Counted from the first letter of the stretch, positions 35,783 through 45,786 are shown. The stretch is 64,000 bases of DNA from Polynucleobacter sp. AM-7D1 (GCF_018688455.1 NZ_CP061319.1:1426001-1490000); one strand, 5' to 3'. Notes: a model not told the origin generated them from the sequence alone. Translations and numbers: made by a program.

Positions 35783-36541
35783 ATGAATTACACCAACTCA
35801 GATGTCCCTAGTAGCAAATGCTCAGTCTGTGTACTGGGTCAGTTTTGTCTGCCAGTCGGAATCAGTCCGAGCGATATTGCCAAGATTGATACGCTCGTCA
35901 AAGAACGCGTCCACCTGCAAAAGGGTGAAAGCCTCTACCGTCACGGAGACCCACTCTCTGCGGTATACAGTGTCCGCTTTGGAACCCTCAAAACTGAATA
36001 TGGCCTCGAAGATGGACGTCAACAAGTAATCGGCTTTCATCTTCCAGGCGAAATCTTGGGGCTTGATGGTATTGGTGAAGGTAGCTATCAATCTGAGGCC
36101 ATTGCCCTAGAAGAGAGCGAAGTCTGCATCATTCGCTATGAAGCATTTGAGGACTTAGCACGCCAAATTCCAGTACTGCAAAAGCAGTTCCACCGCATTC
36201 TGAGCCGTGAACTCACGCAAGATCAACGTCACCTACTCTCGCTCGGCAGCTTGCGCGCTGAAGAGCGCTTAGCGGCATTCCTATTGAATCTTTCTCAACG
36301 CCTTGCCGCTCGCGGTTATCAAAACAATGAATTTGATTTACGCATGAGTCGCGTAGAAATTGGTAGTTACTTGGGAATTCAGATTGAAACTGTTAGCCGC
36401 ATGCTCTCACGCTTTGCTGAATCCGGTTTGATTCAAATTAAGCAACGTCATATCAAGCTGATCGATATGGATGGGCTTTACGAATTGGCTGGCATCCCTA
36501 ACCCTGAACGCGTACTTCAACTCAAGCCAATTAGCGCTTAA
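35783..36541 (+). CDS. fnr: Oxygen-sensing transcription regulator FNR
   Basis: A 252-residue CRP/FNR regulator that binds a [4Fe-4S] cluster and activates genes when oxygen falls. Cluster cysteines C13, C16, C22 and C115 have exactly the spacing of E. coli C20, C23, C29 and C122. The recognition helix has E202, S205 and R206 (IQIETVSRML), the residues that read TTGAT-N4-ATCAA. It is next to the cbb3 oxidase genes, and a matching site stands upstream of ccoN. No own FNR site is evident in its 81-bp upstream region. Confidence 0.96.
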   Translation: MNYTNSDVPSSKCSVCVLGQFCLPVGISPSDIAKIDTLVKERVHLQKGESLYRHGDPLSAVYSVRFGTLKTEYGLEDGRQQVIGFHLPGEILGLDGIGEGSYQSEAIALEESEVCIIRYEAFEDLARQIPVLQKQFHRILSRELTQDQRHLLSLGSLRAEERLAAFLLNLSQRLAARGYQNNEFDLRMSRVEIGSYLGIQIETVSRMLSRFAESGLIQIKQRHIKLIDMDGLYELAGIPNPERVLQLKPISA

Positions 36542-36550
36542 GTGATGGGT

Positions 36551-36811
36551 TTAAATCAAGCCTTGATCTGACTCTTTACTAGTGTCCTCGCTGATGCCCG
36601 GCAGAATATAGGCAGTTAAAGCGCTGGAGAATGAGCAAAATATCCAGATAATAAAAAATCCAATGGTGTAAATGCCCTCATCTGAAATATTGGGATGATG
36701 ACCAAAGAATAAAAGTTCAGAGGGATGAACAATACTGAAGAGCAAGCCTTCAGCCAGGATTGAGACCAAAAATGATGGCCACATAATCCAAATGAATAGG
36801 CGGTACTTCAT
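36551..36811 (-). CDS. Small two-helix membrane protein at the end of the cco operon
   Basis: An 86-residue hydrophobic protein with two segments (about 5-27 and 47-71), separated by a periplasmic-side loop rich in His and Pro (HPSELLFFGHHPNISDE). The ATG overlaps the stop of the short CcoH by 4 nt, so it belongs to the oxidase operon. I do not recognise a family. A role in oxidase assembly is suggested by position only. Confidence 0.8.
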   Translation of the reverse strand: MKYRLFIWIMWPSFLVSILAEGLLFSIVHPSELLFFGHHPNISDEGIYTIGFFIIWIFCSFSSALTAYILPGISEDTSKESDQGLI

Positions 36812-37011
36812 TTGCGATCCTGATCTACTTTAAGCTGCTCAACCTTGAGTCCACGCTTGACTACGCCATCACGAACCGGCTTATCTGAGTAAAGGTTTAT
36901 CGCCAAATAAATAGTAATCACACAACCAATAGCCGCGACAGCAGGACCGCTAATGAGTAGCCATGGCCAGAGCTGTTTAAACCAAGGCTTATTTTTTTCG
37001 TGTTCTGACAT
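36808..37011 (-). CDS. ccoH: Short CcoH/FixH-like protein
   Basis: A 67-residue protein with one membrane helix: KPWFKQLWPWLLISGPAVA is the typical FixH start, followed by a helix and a charged tail DKPVRDGVVKRGLKVEQ. Full-length FixH proteins are about 150 or more residues with a periplasmic domain, so this form keeps only the anchor. The ATG at 37011 is chosen because GAGAGG lies 6 nt upstream. It follows ccoG by 30 bp. FixH helps maturation of the cbb3 oxidase. Confidence 0.8.
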   Translation of the reverse strand: MSEHEKNKPWFKQLWPWLLISGPAVAAIGCVITIYLAINLYSDKPVRDGVVKRGLKVEQLKVDQDRK

Positions 37012-37041
37012 ATTCATCCTCTCCATCTTTCGCTATCTAGC

Positions 37042-38499
37042 TTAACGGGGAACAATAAAGCTTGATTTTTCATCACGCTTCCTGGCAATCAATTCACCAC
37101 CTGACATCTCGTGACCAATTACATCAAAATGAATTGGGTAATTACCAGGCTCATGCGCACCAACCGTAGTGCTTACTTTAACCGGAATCAGCATATTGCT
37201 GGCAGGACCCACCTCAATTTCAGTAATAACTTGCCCTTGGGAATTGAGGATTTTTAAATCATCTAGACCCGTCGCCCTCACCTGAACATTCATATTATTT
37301 TCTGAGGCGTTCATGATTTGGATGCGGTAGATATTCTCAATTCGAACCCCATCAACCTCCCGAGCCAGTGCACCACGGTCCCGCATCACGTCAACCCGCA
37401 ATGGATTTCGGGTAAGCAAAGAAATCAAGAAAGCACTAGTAAGCACTGTAATGAAGGCGGTATAAATCAACACGCGGGGACGCAAGATGTGACGTATCGC
37501 ACTTTGATTGGTCTCTTTATCCTCAATGGCTCGCTCTGTTGTATACCGGATTAAGCCTTTTGGATAATCCACCTTCTCCATCACTTGATCACAAGCATCA
37601 ATACAAGCCCCGCAACCAATGCACATGTACTGCAGGCCATCACGGATATCAATACCAGTTGGGCAGACTTGTACGCAAATACTGCAATCCACACAATCAC
37701 CTAAGCCCAAGGTCGCATGATCAGCTGACTTACTCCGGCTACCTCTTGGCTCGCCACGCACTTTATCGTAGGTCACCAGGAAAGTGTCTTTATCCACCAT
37801 CACACTTTGAAAGCGTGCATACGGGCACATATATTTACAGACTTGCTCGCGCATGAAGCCGGCATTACCCCAAGTTGCAAAGCTATAAAAACATAGCCAG
37901 AAGGTTTGCCATGGGCCAAGCGAAAAATGCAGAATAGCAGTACCTAAGGTTTCAATTGGGGTGAAGTAGCCAATAAAGGTAAAGCCAGTCCAGAAGGCGA
38001 TTAGGAGCCATAAGAAATGCTTCGTGATCTTGAGGCGCCACTTGCGAATACTCCAAGGCCACTCCTCTCCATCCAAACGAATACGCGCGAATCGGTCGCC
38101 TTCGACCTTGCGCTCGATCCACATAAAGATTTCGGTATAGACGGTTTGTGGACAAGCGTAACCACAAAACAATCGACCCGCAATCGCCGTAAATAAAAAG
38201 AGAGCTAAAGCAGAAAGAATTAATAGGAGTGTGAGATAGATCACATCCTGTGGCCATAACACGAGGCCAAAGATATAGAATTTACGCTGAATTAAATCAA
38301 AGAGTACTGCTTGGCGATCATTCCAACTAATCCATGGAAGGCCATAAAACAGGAGTTGAGTGGCAACAACCAGAATGATGCGCCAGCGGGCGAATAGCCC
38401 AGTAACAGATCGTGGGTAAATCTTTCGCCGGACCTCATAAAGAGATTCCTCAATTACATCTATAGGAATAGGCTTCCCAACCGGCGAATTATTTGTCAC
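37042..38499 (-). CDS. ccoG: cbb3 oxidase accessory protein CcoG (polyferredoxin)
   Basis: A 485-residue membrane protein that helps copper delivery to the oxidase by reducing Cu(II). Five membrane segments (between about 38 and 210) are followed by two [4Fe-4S] sites: C269/C272/C275/C279 and C293/C296/C299/C303. CGYACPQ (112-118) and CKYMCPYAR (221-229) are also conserved. A C-terminal immunoglobulin-like domain is typical. Start is GTG 38499, 4 nt past the ccoP stop. Confidence 0.95.
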   Translation of the reverse strand: MTNNSPVGKPIPIDVIEESLYEVRRKIYPRSVTGLFARWRIILVVATQLLFYGLPWISWNDRQAVLFDLIQRKFYIFGLVLWPQDVIYLTLLLILSALALFLFTAIAGRLFCGYACPQTVYTEIFMWIERKVEGDRFARIRLDGEEWPWSIRKWRLKITKHFLWLLIAFWTGFTFIGYFTPIETLGTAILHFSLGPWQTFWLCFYSFATWGNAGFMREQVCKYMCPYARFQSVMVDKDTFLVTYDKVRGEPRGSRSKSADHATLGLGDCVDCSICVQVCPTGIDIRDGLQYMCIGCGACIDACDQVMEKVDYPKGLIRYTTERAIEDKETNQSAIRHILRPRVLIYTAFITVLTSAFLISLLTRNPLRVDVMRDRGALAREVDGVRIENIYRIQIMNASENNMNVQVRATGLDDLKILNSQGQVITEIEVGPASNMLIPVKVSTTVGAHEPGNYPIHFDVIGHEMSGGELIARKRDEKSSFIVPR

Positions 38500-38502
38500 T
38501 GA

Positions 38503-39426
38503 TTACTTAGCTGCTGCAGTCTTATTATTAGATAAACCCCAAACATAAGCCGTCAAGAGATGGATCTTTTCCGGGCTCAACACCTTATCTTGCGAAGGCA
38601 TCATCGCCATACGGCCCTTAGTGATAGTCTCAACTATCGCTGCCTCTGAACCACCATATAACCAGGTTTTATCAGTCAAGTTAGGGGCACCTAAAACAAT
38701 ATTACCTTTGCCATCCGCACCGTGACAGGCTACGCAATTCGCTTTAAATACTTCTGCGCCGCGAGCAGCTTTCAAATCGTCTGATGGCAAACCTGAAAGG
38801 CTACGCACATAGTTAGCTACATCCACGATTTGCTTACTATCAAGCTGTGGAAATGGAGGCATTACACCAGCGCGACCATTAATCAATGTAGTTTTGATAT
38901 TTTCTGGAGATCCACCATAGAGCCAGTCGCCGTCAGTTAAATTCGGGAAGCCTTTTGCACCGCCTGCATCCGAACCATGGCACTGAGCGCAAGAATTCAA
39001 GAACAAACGTTGACCCATCTCTCGCGCTTTTGGATCGGCAGCAACTTGCTCAATATCCATCTTCACGTATTTGGCGTAGACCGGCTTTAATTCATCATTG
39101 GCTTCTGTCATAGAGCTCATCAGAGCACCATCAGTTGTGTAACCAACAACACCTGGAAATGAGCCTAAACCTGGGAATAGAACCAAGTAACCCAGCGCAA
39201 AGAAGCAAGATAACAAGAACATCCAAGCCCACCAGCGTGGCAGTGGATTATTGAGCTCGCGTAAGTTGCCATCCCAAACATGGCCAGTATCCGCTACTGC
39301 GCCATCTTCCGTATGGATTACTTTAGCTTTGCGCTGCGAAGCTAGCAGCCAGATACACCAAACAATACCGACTAATGAAACAAGCGCGATGTAATTACTC
39401 CAACCGCTATTAAAAAAGTCACTCAT
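38503..39426 (-). CDS. ccoP: cbb3-type cytochrome c oxidase dihaem subunit III
   Basis: A 307-residue membrane-anchored protein with two N-terminal helices (about 12-29 and 66-88) and two c-type haem domains: CAQCH at 146-150 and CVACH at 231-235, with axial methionines probably M189 and M276. It carries electrons to CcoN. Its ATG overlaps the ccoQ stop by 4 nt. Haem attachment needs the ccm genes at 48752-55567. Confidence 0.97.
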   Translation of the reverse strand: MSDFFNSGWSNYIALVSLVGIVWCIWLLASQRKAKVIHTEDGAVADTGHVWDGNLRELNNPLPRWWAWMFLLSCFFALGYLVLFPGLGSFPGVVGYTTDGALMSSMTEANDELKPVYAKYVKMDIEQVAADPKAREMGQRLFLNSCAQCHGSDAGGAKGFPNLTDGDWLYGGSPENIKTTLINGRAGVMPPFPQLDSKQIVDVANYVRSLSGLPSDDLKAARGAEVFKANCVACHGADGKGNIVLGAPNLTDKTWLYGGSEAAIVETITKGRMAMMPSQDKVLSPEKIHLLTAYVWGLSNNKTAAAK

Positions 39427-39590
39427 GATTTGTCCTTACTAAATTCATCTGGAAGATCAAATGGAAGTTCTGCCGACTCTTCATTGGCAGACTTTCTGCC
39501 AGGCGACCACGCCCACCAAACAATCCCAACGAAGAAGACAAGTCCAATTACTGTTGAAAATGCGGAGAGATAGGCTGTGATCTGTTCCAT
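39423..39590 (-). CDS. ccoQ: cbb3-type oxidase subunit CcoQ
   Basis: A 55-residue protein in one frame from ATG 39590 to TGA 39423. One membrane helix (about 8-27, FSTVIGLVFFVGIVWWAWSP) and an acidic tail ESAELPFDLPDE are typical of CcoQ, which stabilises the complex under oxygen. Its stop overlaps the ccoP start by 4 nt. Short, but position, length and composition agree with the family. Confidence 0.93.
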   Translation of the reverse strand: MEQITAYLSAFSTVIGLVFFVGIVWWAWSPGRKSANEESAELPFDLPDEFSKDKS

Positions 39591-39626
39591 TTGATTTATA
39601 TAGTTTTAAATTAATAACCTTGGTGA

Positions 39627-40277
39627 TTACTTCGCCACCACTTCATCAACCATGATGTAGCGACGATTGACACCCAAACCTTGTAGGTAAGCAATCAAAG
39701 CATCTTCTTCGGTCTTGCCTTCCAACTCTTTAGGAGCTTCTGCAATCATTTCATCGGTGTAAGGAACACCCAAACGACGCATTGCAACCATATGAGATTG
39801 AATTGAGGAGGCATCAGCAGCATTTTTCTGCAACCAAGGATATCCAGGCATGTTGGACTCAGGAACCACATCACGCGGATTGCGCAGGTGAATACGATGC
39901 CAATCATCAGAATAGCGAGCACCAACACGAGCTAAATCAGGACCGGTACGCTTACTACCCCACAAGAATGGATGATCAAATACTGACTCACCAGCTAAAG
40001 AATAAGGACCGTAACGCTCGACTTCAGAACGCAGTGTACGAATCTGTTGTGAGTGGCAACCAACACAACCTTCACGTTGATATACGTCACGGCCAGCTAA
40101 ACGCAATGCTGTATATGGTGCTACGCCAGGACTTGGTTCAGTTGTGGTGTGCTGAAAGAACAATGGGACAATTTGTACCAAGCCAGCAATCGAAACCACA
40201 ATAATCGTGGCAACAATTAACCAACCAACATTTTTCTCAAGTGTTCCGTGGGAAAAGAATTTATTTTCGTTAGACAT
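39627..40277 (-). CDS. ccoO: cbb3-type cytochrome c oxidase monohaem subunit II
   Basis: A 216-residue protein with one N-terminal helix (about 18-40) and a c-haem site CVGCH at 71-75, followed by the conserved [21 protein letters not shown] and SNMPGYPWL segments, which give the methionine ligand. It lies 11 bp after ccoN. Confidence 0.97.
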   Translation of the reverse strand: MSNENKFFSHGTLEKNVGWLIVATIIVVSIAGLVQIVPLFFQHTTTEPSPGVAPYTALRLAGRDVYQREGCVGCHSQQIRTLRSEVERYGPYSLAGESVFDHPFLWGSKRTGPDLARVGARYSDDWHRIHLRNPRDVVPESNMPGYPWLQKNAADASSIQSHMVAMRRLGVPYTDEMIAEAPKELEGKTEEDALIAYLQGLGVNRRYIMVDEVVAK

Positions 40278-40288
40278 TTTTCTTCCCC

Positions 40289-41731
40289 TTAGTGAGCAGT
40301 TGCAGATGTTTGTGGAATTGGGGCATTCACGAATGTTTTACCAATCACTGTCTTGTACACGTTGTATGCCATCAAGAACATGCCACTCAAGTAACAGAGA
40401 CCGCCCAATAAACGAATCACGTAGAAAGGATAGGTTGCTTTGACAGACTCAACGAAGCTATATGTCAATGTTCCATCTGGCTCAAACGCTCTCCACATTA
40501 AACCTTGCATTACCCCCGCAATCCACATCGCAGCGATGTACAGAACAACACCGATCGTAGCGATCCAGAAATGCACTTCAATTAAGCGCGTGCTGTACAT
40601 ATCCTTTTGACCAACTAAACGTGGAATCAGATAGTACAGAGAGCCGATCGTAATCATGGCAACCCAACCGAGAGCGCCTGAGTGAACGTGGCCAATAGTC
40701 CAGTCGGTGTAATGGGACAAGCTATTCACAGTCTTGATCGACATCATTGAGCCTTCAAACGTAGACATACCGTAGAAAGACAATGCCACTACCAAGAATT
40801 TTAAGATTGGATCAGTGCGCAATTTAAACCAAGCACCAGACAAAGTCATGATGCCGTTAATCATGCCGCCCCATGATGGAGCCAACAAAATAATGGAGAA
40901 CACGGTTCCCAGTGACTGAGTCCAGTCTGGCAAGGAAGTATGTTGCAAGTGATGAGGACCCGCCCACATGTATGTAAAGTTCAAAGCCCAGAAGTGAACG
41001 ATGGATAAACGATATGAGTAGATTGGACGCTCAGCTTGCTTAGGGATGAAGTAGTACATCATGCCTAAGAAGCTGGTGGTAAGGAAGAAGCCAACCGCAT
41101 TGTGGCCATACCACCACTGAACCATGGCATCTTGTACACCAGCATATGCTGAATAGGATTTCCATAAACTTGCTGGCATTTCTAAGTTATTAAAAATATG
41201 CAGAATCGCAATGGTCAGAATGTAAGCACCAAAGAACCAATTGGAAACATAAATATGTTTTGTTTTGCGCTTCATGATGGTGCCAAAGAACACCACTGCA
41301 TAAGCAACCCAAACTAATGTAATGAGTACGTCGATTGGCCACTCTAATTCAGCGTATTCCTTTGAGGTTGAATAGCCCAAAGGCAATGTAATGGCAGCTA
41401 AAACAATAACCAGTTGCCAACCCCAGAAAGTGAATGCAGCTAGCTTGTCACAAAAAAGTCGCGCCTGACAGGTGCGCTGCACAATGTAATAAGACGTTGC
41501 AAATAGAGCTGATCCACCGAATGCGAAAATTACCGCATTGGTATGCAAAGGACGTAAACGACCATAGCTTAACCAAGGGATATTGAGTGTGATATCAGGC
41601 CAAATGAGCTGCGCAGCGAGGATAACCCCCACGAGCATGCCCACAATTCCCCAAAGTACCGTAACGATGGCAAATTGGCTGACAACCTTGTAATTGAAGG
41701 TATCTTGATTGCTCCCCACGGTAATTCCCAT
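40289..41731 (-). CDS. ccoN: cbb3-type cytochrome c oxidase catalytic subunit I
   Basis: A 480-residue, twelve-helix haem-copper oxidase that reduces oxygen at low concentrations. Haem and copper ligands are seen in [39 protein letters not shown] and [11 protein letters not shown]. The ATG at 41731 has AGGAG about 6 nt upstream and is chosen over an in-frame TTG at 41755. It heads the operon N-O-Q-P-G-H and is preceded by an FNR-type promoter. Confidence 0.98.
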   Translation of the reverse strand: MGITVGSNQDTFNYKVVSQFAIVTVLWGIVGMLVGVILAAQLIWPDITLNIPWLSYGRLRPLHTNAVIFAFGGSALFATSYYIVQRTCQARLFCDKLAAFTFWGWQLVIVLAAITLPLGYSTSKEYAELEWPIDVLITLVWVAYAVVFFGTIMKRKTKHIYVSNWFFGAYILTIAILHIFNNLEMPASLWKSYSAYAGVQDAMVQWWYGHNAVGFFLTTSFLGMMYYFIPKQAERPIYSYRLSIVHFWALNFTYMWAGPHHLQHTSLPDWTQSLGTVFSIILLAPSWGGMINGIMTLSGAWFKLRTDPILKFLVVALSFYGMSTFEGSMMSIKTVNSLSHYTDWTIGHVHSGALGWVAMITIGSLYYLIPRLVGQKDMYSTRLIEVHFWIATIGVVLYIAAMWIAGVMQGLMWRAFEPDGTLTYSFVESVKATYPFYVIRLLGGLCYLSGMFLMAYNVYKTVIGKTFVNAPIPQTSATAH

Positions 41732-41785
41732 GGTCTCTCCTTTTTTTGTGACCAAACAGCGACATAATTCAAATAGACTGTGGTC

Positions 41786-41827
41786 ATTATCAAAGTAAGG
41801 GCGAGGGGGTGTTTTGATCTATGTCAA
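41786..41827 (-). promoter_or_regulatory. FNR-dependent (class II) promoter of ccoN
   Basis: On the minus strand a site TTGAC-N4-ATCAA (41827-41814, spacer ATAG) matches the FNR consensus in 9 of 10 positions. A GATAAT -10 hexamer lies at 41791-41786. The distance between the two centres is about 32 nt, exactly that of class II activation with the site at -41.5. The predicted transcript starts near 41779, about 48 nt before the ccoN ATG. No good -35 hexamer is needed in this class. Confidence 0.82.
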
Positions 41828-41910
41828 AAAGGATGCCTGCATTTACGATGCGTAGAAACTTCTGTATCGGGGCGTAATTGCTAACTAGCTAATAAATATG
41901 GATTTTTTAG

Positions 41911-42081
41911 CTAGTGATCACTAACATTTTTGGATTTAGGTGTATCGTCATCCATCAAAATCGCCTCACCTGGCCCCTCTAGGTCATCAAACTGACCTGC
42001 TTTCACAGACCAGAAGAAAATCCAGGCCAAAAGACCAATTAAGAGCAACGAAATGGGGATTAAGAGAAAAAGACTTTCCAT
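41911..42081 (-). CDS. ccoS: cbb3 oxidase maturation protein CcoS
   Basis: A 56-residue membrane protein from ATG 42081 to TAG 41911. It has one helix (about 4-25) and the family signature FFWSVKAGQFDDLEGPG, followed by an acidic tail with ILMDDDTPK. CcoS is needed for cofactor insertion into cbb3 oxidase. It lies 9 nt after ccoI and about 180 nt before ccoN, all on the same strand. Confidence 0.95.
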   Translation of the reverse strand: MESLFLLIPISLLLIGLLAWIFFWSVKAGQFDDLEGPGEAILMDDDTPKSKNVSDH

Positions 42082-42090
42082 CCCTCTAGT

Positions 42091-44529
42091 CTAGGCCTTT
42101 CTGAGCCGCCAGGCATTTAATGTAACTGCCAAAGAGGATAGAGACATGCCGATGCCTGCAATCCAAGGATTGACCCAACCCATCATGGCGGCTGGAATAG
42201 CCAAGAGGTTGTAAACCAAGGCCCAAATCAAGTTTTCTTTAATGATCATCTGGGTTTTATCTGCCAGCAATAGAGACTTGGCTAAGGGAGCTAGGGAACT
42301 TGCCGTCAAAATCGCATCCGCTCCCGCACTAACGAGCGGCGCCCCCGCCCCAACCGCAATCGAGACATCTGCTTTTGCTAATAGAGGTGCATCGTTAATG
42401 CCATCGCCAATCGCCCAAACAAAATGGCCTTCTTTTTGCAAACGCTCAATGTAGTGATATTTATCTTCTGGTGAGCAAGCGCCTTGGAAGCGATCAATCC
42501 CAACGTGATGAGCCCACCATGACACTGTTGAAGGATCATCTCCAGAAACCAAATGCACAGTGATCTTGCGAGATTTTGCAGCGACCAATAATTTCTCGAG
42601 CCCCGCTCTCGGTGTATCTAAGAATAAAAAGCTTGCTATCAATCCTTTGTCATCAGCCAGATGCACTTGTCCATATTGCCCTTCTTGCGCAATCTGTTGA
42701 GCACCTACCCATGCTGCACTTCCCAATCGATATAAACCTGAGCTCAAGCCTTTACCCAATTGATTGGTAACGGGCTCAGGCAAGTTTTTCAGTGGGCAAT
42801 TTTCAGATTCAGCTGCACGCAATAAAGAAAGTGCTAAAGGATGTTTTTGACCAGCTTCCAATGCTGCAGCAATACCAAGTACATCTGCTCTAGAAAATTC
42901 TGAGCGAGCAATAAGCACCTCTTTTAATTCTGGCTGCCCCATGGTGAGGGTGCCAGTCTTGTCCAATACCAAGTCAGTAGCCTTGACTAAGCCTTCTAGG
43001 ACATGGCCGCGCACAATTAATAAACCCAACTTGGTTACGGCACCTTGGGCTGCAGCCATGGCTGTTGGGACAGCAAGAGATAAAGCACATGGACAACTAG
43101 CAACGAGAACTGAAACTAAAACTGTCCAAGCTCTGCTGGGATCGACATACCACCAAATGGCTGAAGACAGAAATGCCACAATCAATAAGAAACCAACAAA
43201 ATATCCAGCCCACTTTTCTGCCAGACTCACCATGAGGGGCTTAGCTTGTAGCGCTTGATCCAGTAATGAAGCAATGCCAGCAATACGAGTAGATTGACCA
43301 ACTGCATCAATTCTCATAAGCATAGGATTCAGAATGTTATGCGTACCAGCATATACACGATCACCAATCTTTTTATCAATTGGCTTTGATTCGCCAGTCA
43401 GCAGTGACTCATCTAAAGCGCTCTCACACTCAATCAAAATACCATCTGCTGGGACCACATCACCAGGTGGAACACGAAGAACCTCACCAGGGTTGCAATT
43501 AATAACCGGAACAATCTCTACTTGCTGAGATGCGGGATAGTTCGGCACCCTCTCACAAGTTGCGGGCAACTGTTTTGCTAAAGCCTCCGCCCCACCCTGC
43601 GCATCTTGACGAGCCAACAACTCCACATAACGTGCCGCCAAGATAAAGGCAACAAACATGGTGATGGAGTCAAAGTAGCCTTGGCCTGAGCCAGTAGCAA
43701 GGTTCACGGTACCAGCAGAAAATGCTAGAGCTAAAGCTAGGGCAATAGGAACATCCATACCCAACATATGCGTCTGACGAAATGAGGCAACACTTCGCCA
43801 TGCAGCCTGAAAAATCGGACCAGCTGAATACACCATCACTGGAACAGTGAGAGCCCAACTAGTCCAACCCAGTAAGAGGTCATACTCAGCGGTAATATCA
43901 CTATCACCAACGTATGTTGGCCAGGCATACATCATGACTTGCATCATGCCCAATAAAGCAACTCCAAGTCTCGTCAGCAGTTGACGACGTTCTTTCTTGG
44001 ATTTTTCAATTGACAGTGAAGGCTCGAATGGCCACGCCTCGTAACCAATACGCTCCACTTCAAATAGCAAACGCGCTAGGCTAGTTTGCCCAGGAGAAAA
44101 CTCTGCCTTGACCTTTTGACTTACGTAATTAATCTGCACATCTTTCACACCAGGAATACGCCTGAGATGTTGCTCACATAACCACACACAAGCAGCACAG
44201 CGAATCTTCTCAAGTCGTAAAGTGGTTTCTAGATTACCCTCCTCACCACTTGGCCGAGTATATCTGCCAAGCAAAGAAGGATCATCGTAAGGAGCTAGGT
44301 TGTCAGGAATTTCATTTGAAGCAAGGTAAGCAGCAGGCTTATCACTTGACTGTGCACGACGTGCATAGAACACCTCCAAACCTTCACCATGAATAGTTTG
44401 CGCAATTGCCATGCAACCAGCGCAACAAAATTTTCTATTGACGCCACCTAAGTCAAGTTCATAAGAGTCACTTGGAAGAATAAAACTTCCACAGTGATAG
44501 CAGCTATTGCTTGGCATGCTAGCGCTCAT
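42091..44529 (-). CDS. ccoI: Copper-exporting P-type ATPase CcoI (CtpA/FixI type)
   Basis: An 812-residue P1B ATPase that supplies copper to the oxidase. It begins with a cysteine-rich domain (CYHCG near 9, FCCAGC near 36), then an HMA domain (about 85-150) with RCAACVWLC, membrane helices with the transport motif SCPCALSL, phosphorylation site DKTGT, the HP motif QKHPLALSLL and the GDGINDAP hinge. Location immediately upstream of ccoS and ccoN supports CcoI rather than a detoxifying CopA. Confidence 0.95.
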   Translation of the reverse strand: MSASMPSNSCYHCGSFILPSDSYELDLGGVNRKFCCAGCMAIAQTIHGEGLEVFYARRAQSSDKPAAYLASNEIPDNLAPYDDPSLLGRYTRPSGEEGNLETTLRLEKIRCAACVWLCEQHLRRIPGVKDVQINYVSQKVKAEFSPGQTSLARLLFEVERIGYEAWPFEPSLSIEKSKKERRQLLTRLGVALLGMMQVMMYAWPTYVGDSDITAEYDLLLGWTSWALTVPVMVYSAGPIFQAAWRSVASFRQTHMLGMDVPIALALALAFSAGTVNLATGSGQGYFDSITMFVAFILAARYVELLARQDAQGGAEALAKQLPATCERVPNYPASQQVEIVPVINCNPGEVLRVPPGDVVPADGILIECESALDESLLTGESKPIDKKIGDRVYAGTHNILNPMLMRIDAVGQSTRIAGIASLLDQALQAKPLMVSLAEKWAGYFVGFLLIVAFLSSAIWWYVDPSRAWTVLVSVLVASCPCALSLAVPTAMAAAQGAVTKLGLLIVRGHVLEGLVKATDLVLDKTGTLTMGQPELKEVLIARSEFSRADVLGIAAALEAGQKHPLALSLLRAAESENCPLKNLPEPVTNQLGKGLSSGLYRLGSAAWVGAQQIAQEGQYGQVHLADDKGLIASFLFLDTPRAGLEKLLVAAKSRKITVHLVSGDDPSTVSWWAHHVGIDRFQGACSPEDKYHYIERLQKEGHFVWAIGDGINDAPLLAKADVSIAVGAGAPLVSAGADAILTASSLAPLAKSLLLADKTQMIIKENLIWALVYNLLAIPAAMMGWVNPWIAGIGMSLSSLAVTLNAWRLRKA

Positions 44530-44539
44530 GAATGCATCA

Positions 44540-45781
44540 TTAATTGCGAGCGGGAGACTTGCTTACCCAGCCATTACGGCGTTCATATAGAACAAATAGA
44601 ACACCCCAGATCACTATGGCGAAATATGCCCAGACCCAAGCAATTTGTGAGCTACGAGAGCCTGTTAAATCAAGTACAAATCCAAAAATCGCCGGGCCTA
44701 ATAGACCGCCGCCAAAACCCATTAAAGAATGGAGACCCATTGCAGCGCCTTTAATATTTTCTTGCGCGCTCACCACCAAACCCGCAGTTAAAGTGGCGGA
44801 GTCAGCCATAATAAAAATTGCGTGTCCCGTTGCCAATGCAATAATTAACCACCAAGATTGTCCGGTTGATAAAGCCAGCGCCATGCCAAATGCTGCACTA
44901 GTCAGCATGACAATGAAAATCCATTTTTGACGCCCTATTCTTAAGGCAATCTCATTTCCAGTAATGGATGCCGGAACACCAAAAAAATTAATGACACCAG
45001 CAAGGGTGGTAGCGGTTAAGAGAAAAGAGTCGCCAGTCGTGATTGCACAGAAAGCAAAAAAGGCAACCAACCAACTACGAGAAGCAAATAGTTCGATCGA
45101 ATGCACTGTGTAACCAAAAATAAATCCTGAAGCTGTTTTATCTTGCAAAACTAAGCGCCATTTGTCCACTGGAAAAATGTCGTGCAATCGAATATGAATA
45201 GGGCCATGCCATTTTTCATGAGTCAGCGCAGGAATAAATATCAGCACAATCAATAATGCGGTAAATGGGCCTAAGGCGATGATTCCGAAAACATAGCGCC
45301 AGCCCAAACCATCCAAGATCCAGCCTGAGCAAAGATATGAAAAGCCAGTACCAATGCCAAAGAAAGCCGTATAGAAAGCAATATGACGACTCAATTCTCC
45401 GGTCTTAATGCGATCAGAAAGAATCTTTAAGCCAGGCATATAGGTACCCGCTAAACCAGCCCCATTAATCGCCATAAAGATCAGGGCAGTCAAAAAGTTA
45501 TCAGCAAGGATGCCCATGCCAAGCAATCCACTTGTAGCCAAAAGACCACCTACAAGATAGACTTTTTTTGCATCGACACGATCTGTCAGGGCTGTTGCCA
45601 ACGGCACCATCAGCATATAGCCAAAGAAAAAAGCGCTCGCAATTAAACCCGACTGCAAATTACTGAGATGCCATTCGTCTTGCAATGTTGTTAACACGAC
45701 AGCGTAGCAAGCAAAACCAAGCAGCGCGCAGGTTTGCGCCATGAGCATGAAAGGGGTGTAACCGGTAGGTTTAAAGCGCAT
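44540..45781 (-). CDS. Major facilitator superfamily transporter
   Basis: A 413-residue, twelve-helix secondary transporter. The loop 2-3 motif appears as PLATALTDRVDAKKVYLVGG (about 56) and the sixth-helix region as SASFFFGYMLMVPLAT-like. The substrate is unknown. Its start lies 5 bp downstream of the 2OG dioxygenase gene, and its stop is 10 bp from the ccoI start, so it may be read in the same direction with those genes. Confidence 0.85.
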   Translation of the reverse strand: MRFKPTGYTPFMLMAQTCALLGFACYAVVLTTLQDEWHLSNLQSGLIASAFFFGYMLMVPLATALTDRVDAKKVYLVGGLLATSGLLGMGILADNFLTALIFMAINGAGLAGTYMPGLKILSDRIKTGELSRHIAFYTAFFGIGTGFSYLCSGWILDGLGWRYVFGIIALGPFTALLIVLIFIPALTHEKWHGPIHIRLHDIFPVDKWRLVLQDKTASGFIFGYTVHSIELFASRSWLVAFFAFCAITTGDSFLLTATTLAGVINFFGVPASITGNEIALRIGRQKWIFIVMLTSAAFGMALALSTGQSWWLIIALATGHAIFIMADSATLTAGLVVSAQENIKGAAMGLHSLMGFGGGLLGPAIFGFVLDLTGSRSSQIAWVWAYFAIVIWGVLFVLYERRNGWVSKSPARN

Positions 45782-45786
45782 AGGAC

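Noticed and set aside
39782..40204. 140-residue plus-strand open frame
   Set aside because: Antisense to ccoO, which has its c-haem site and all conserved segments; composition (many His, Gln, Asn) is what a mirror of a haem protein gene gives.
41900..41950. Second palindromic segment near CTAGTGATCACTA (41911-41923)
   Set aside because: A short palindrome over the end of ccoS; it does not match the FNR consensus and has no matching -10 at the right distance.
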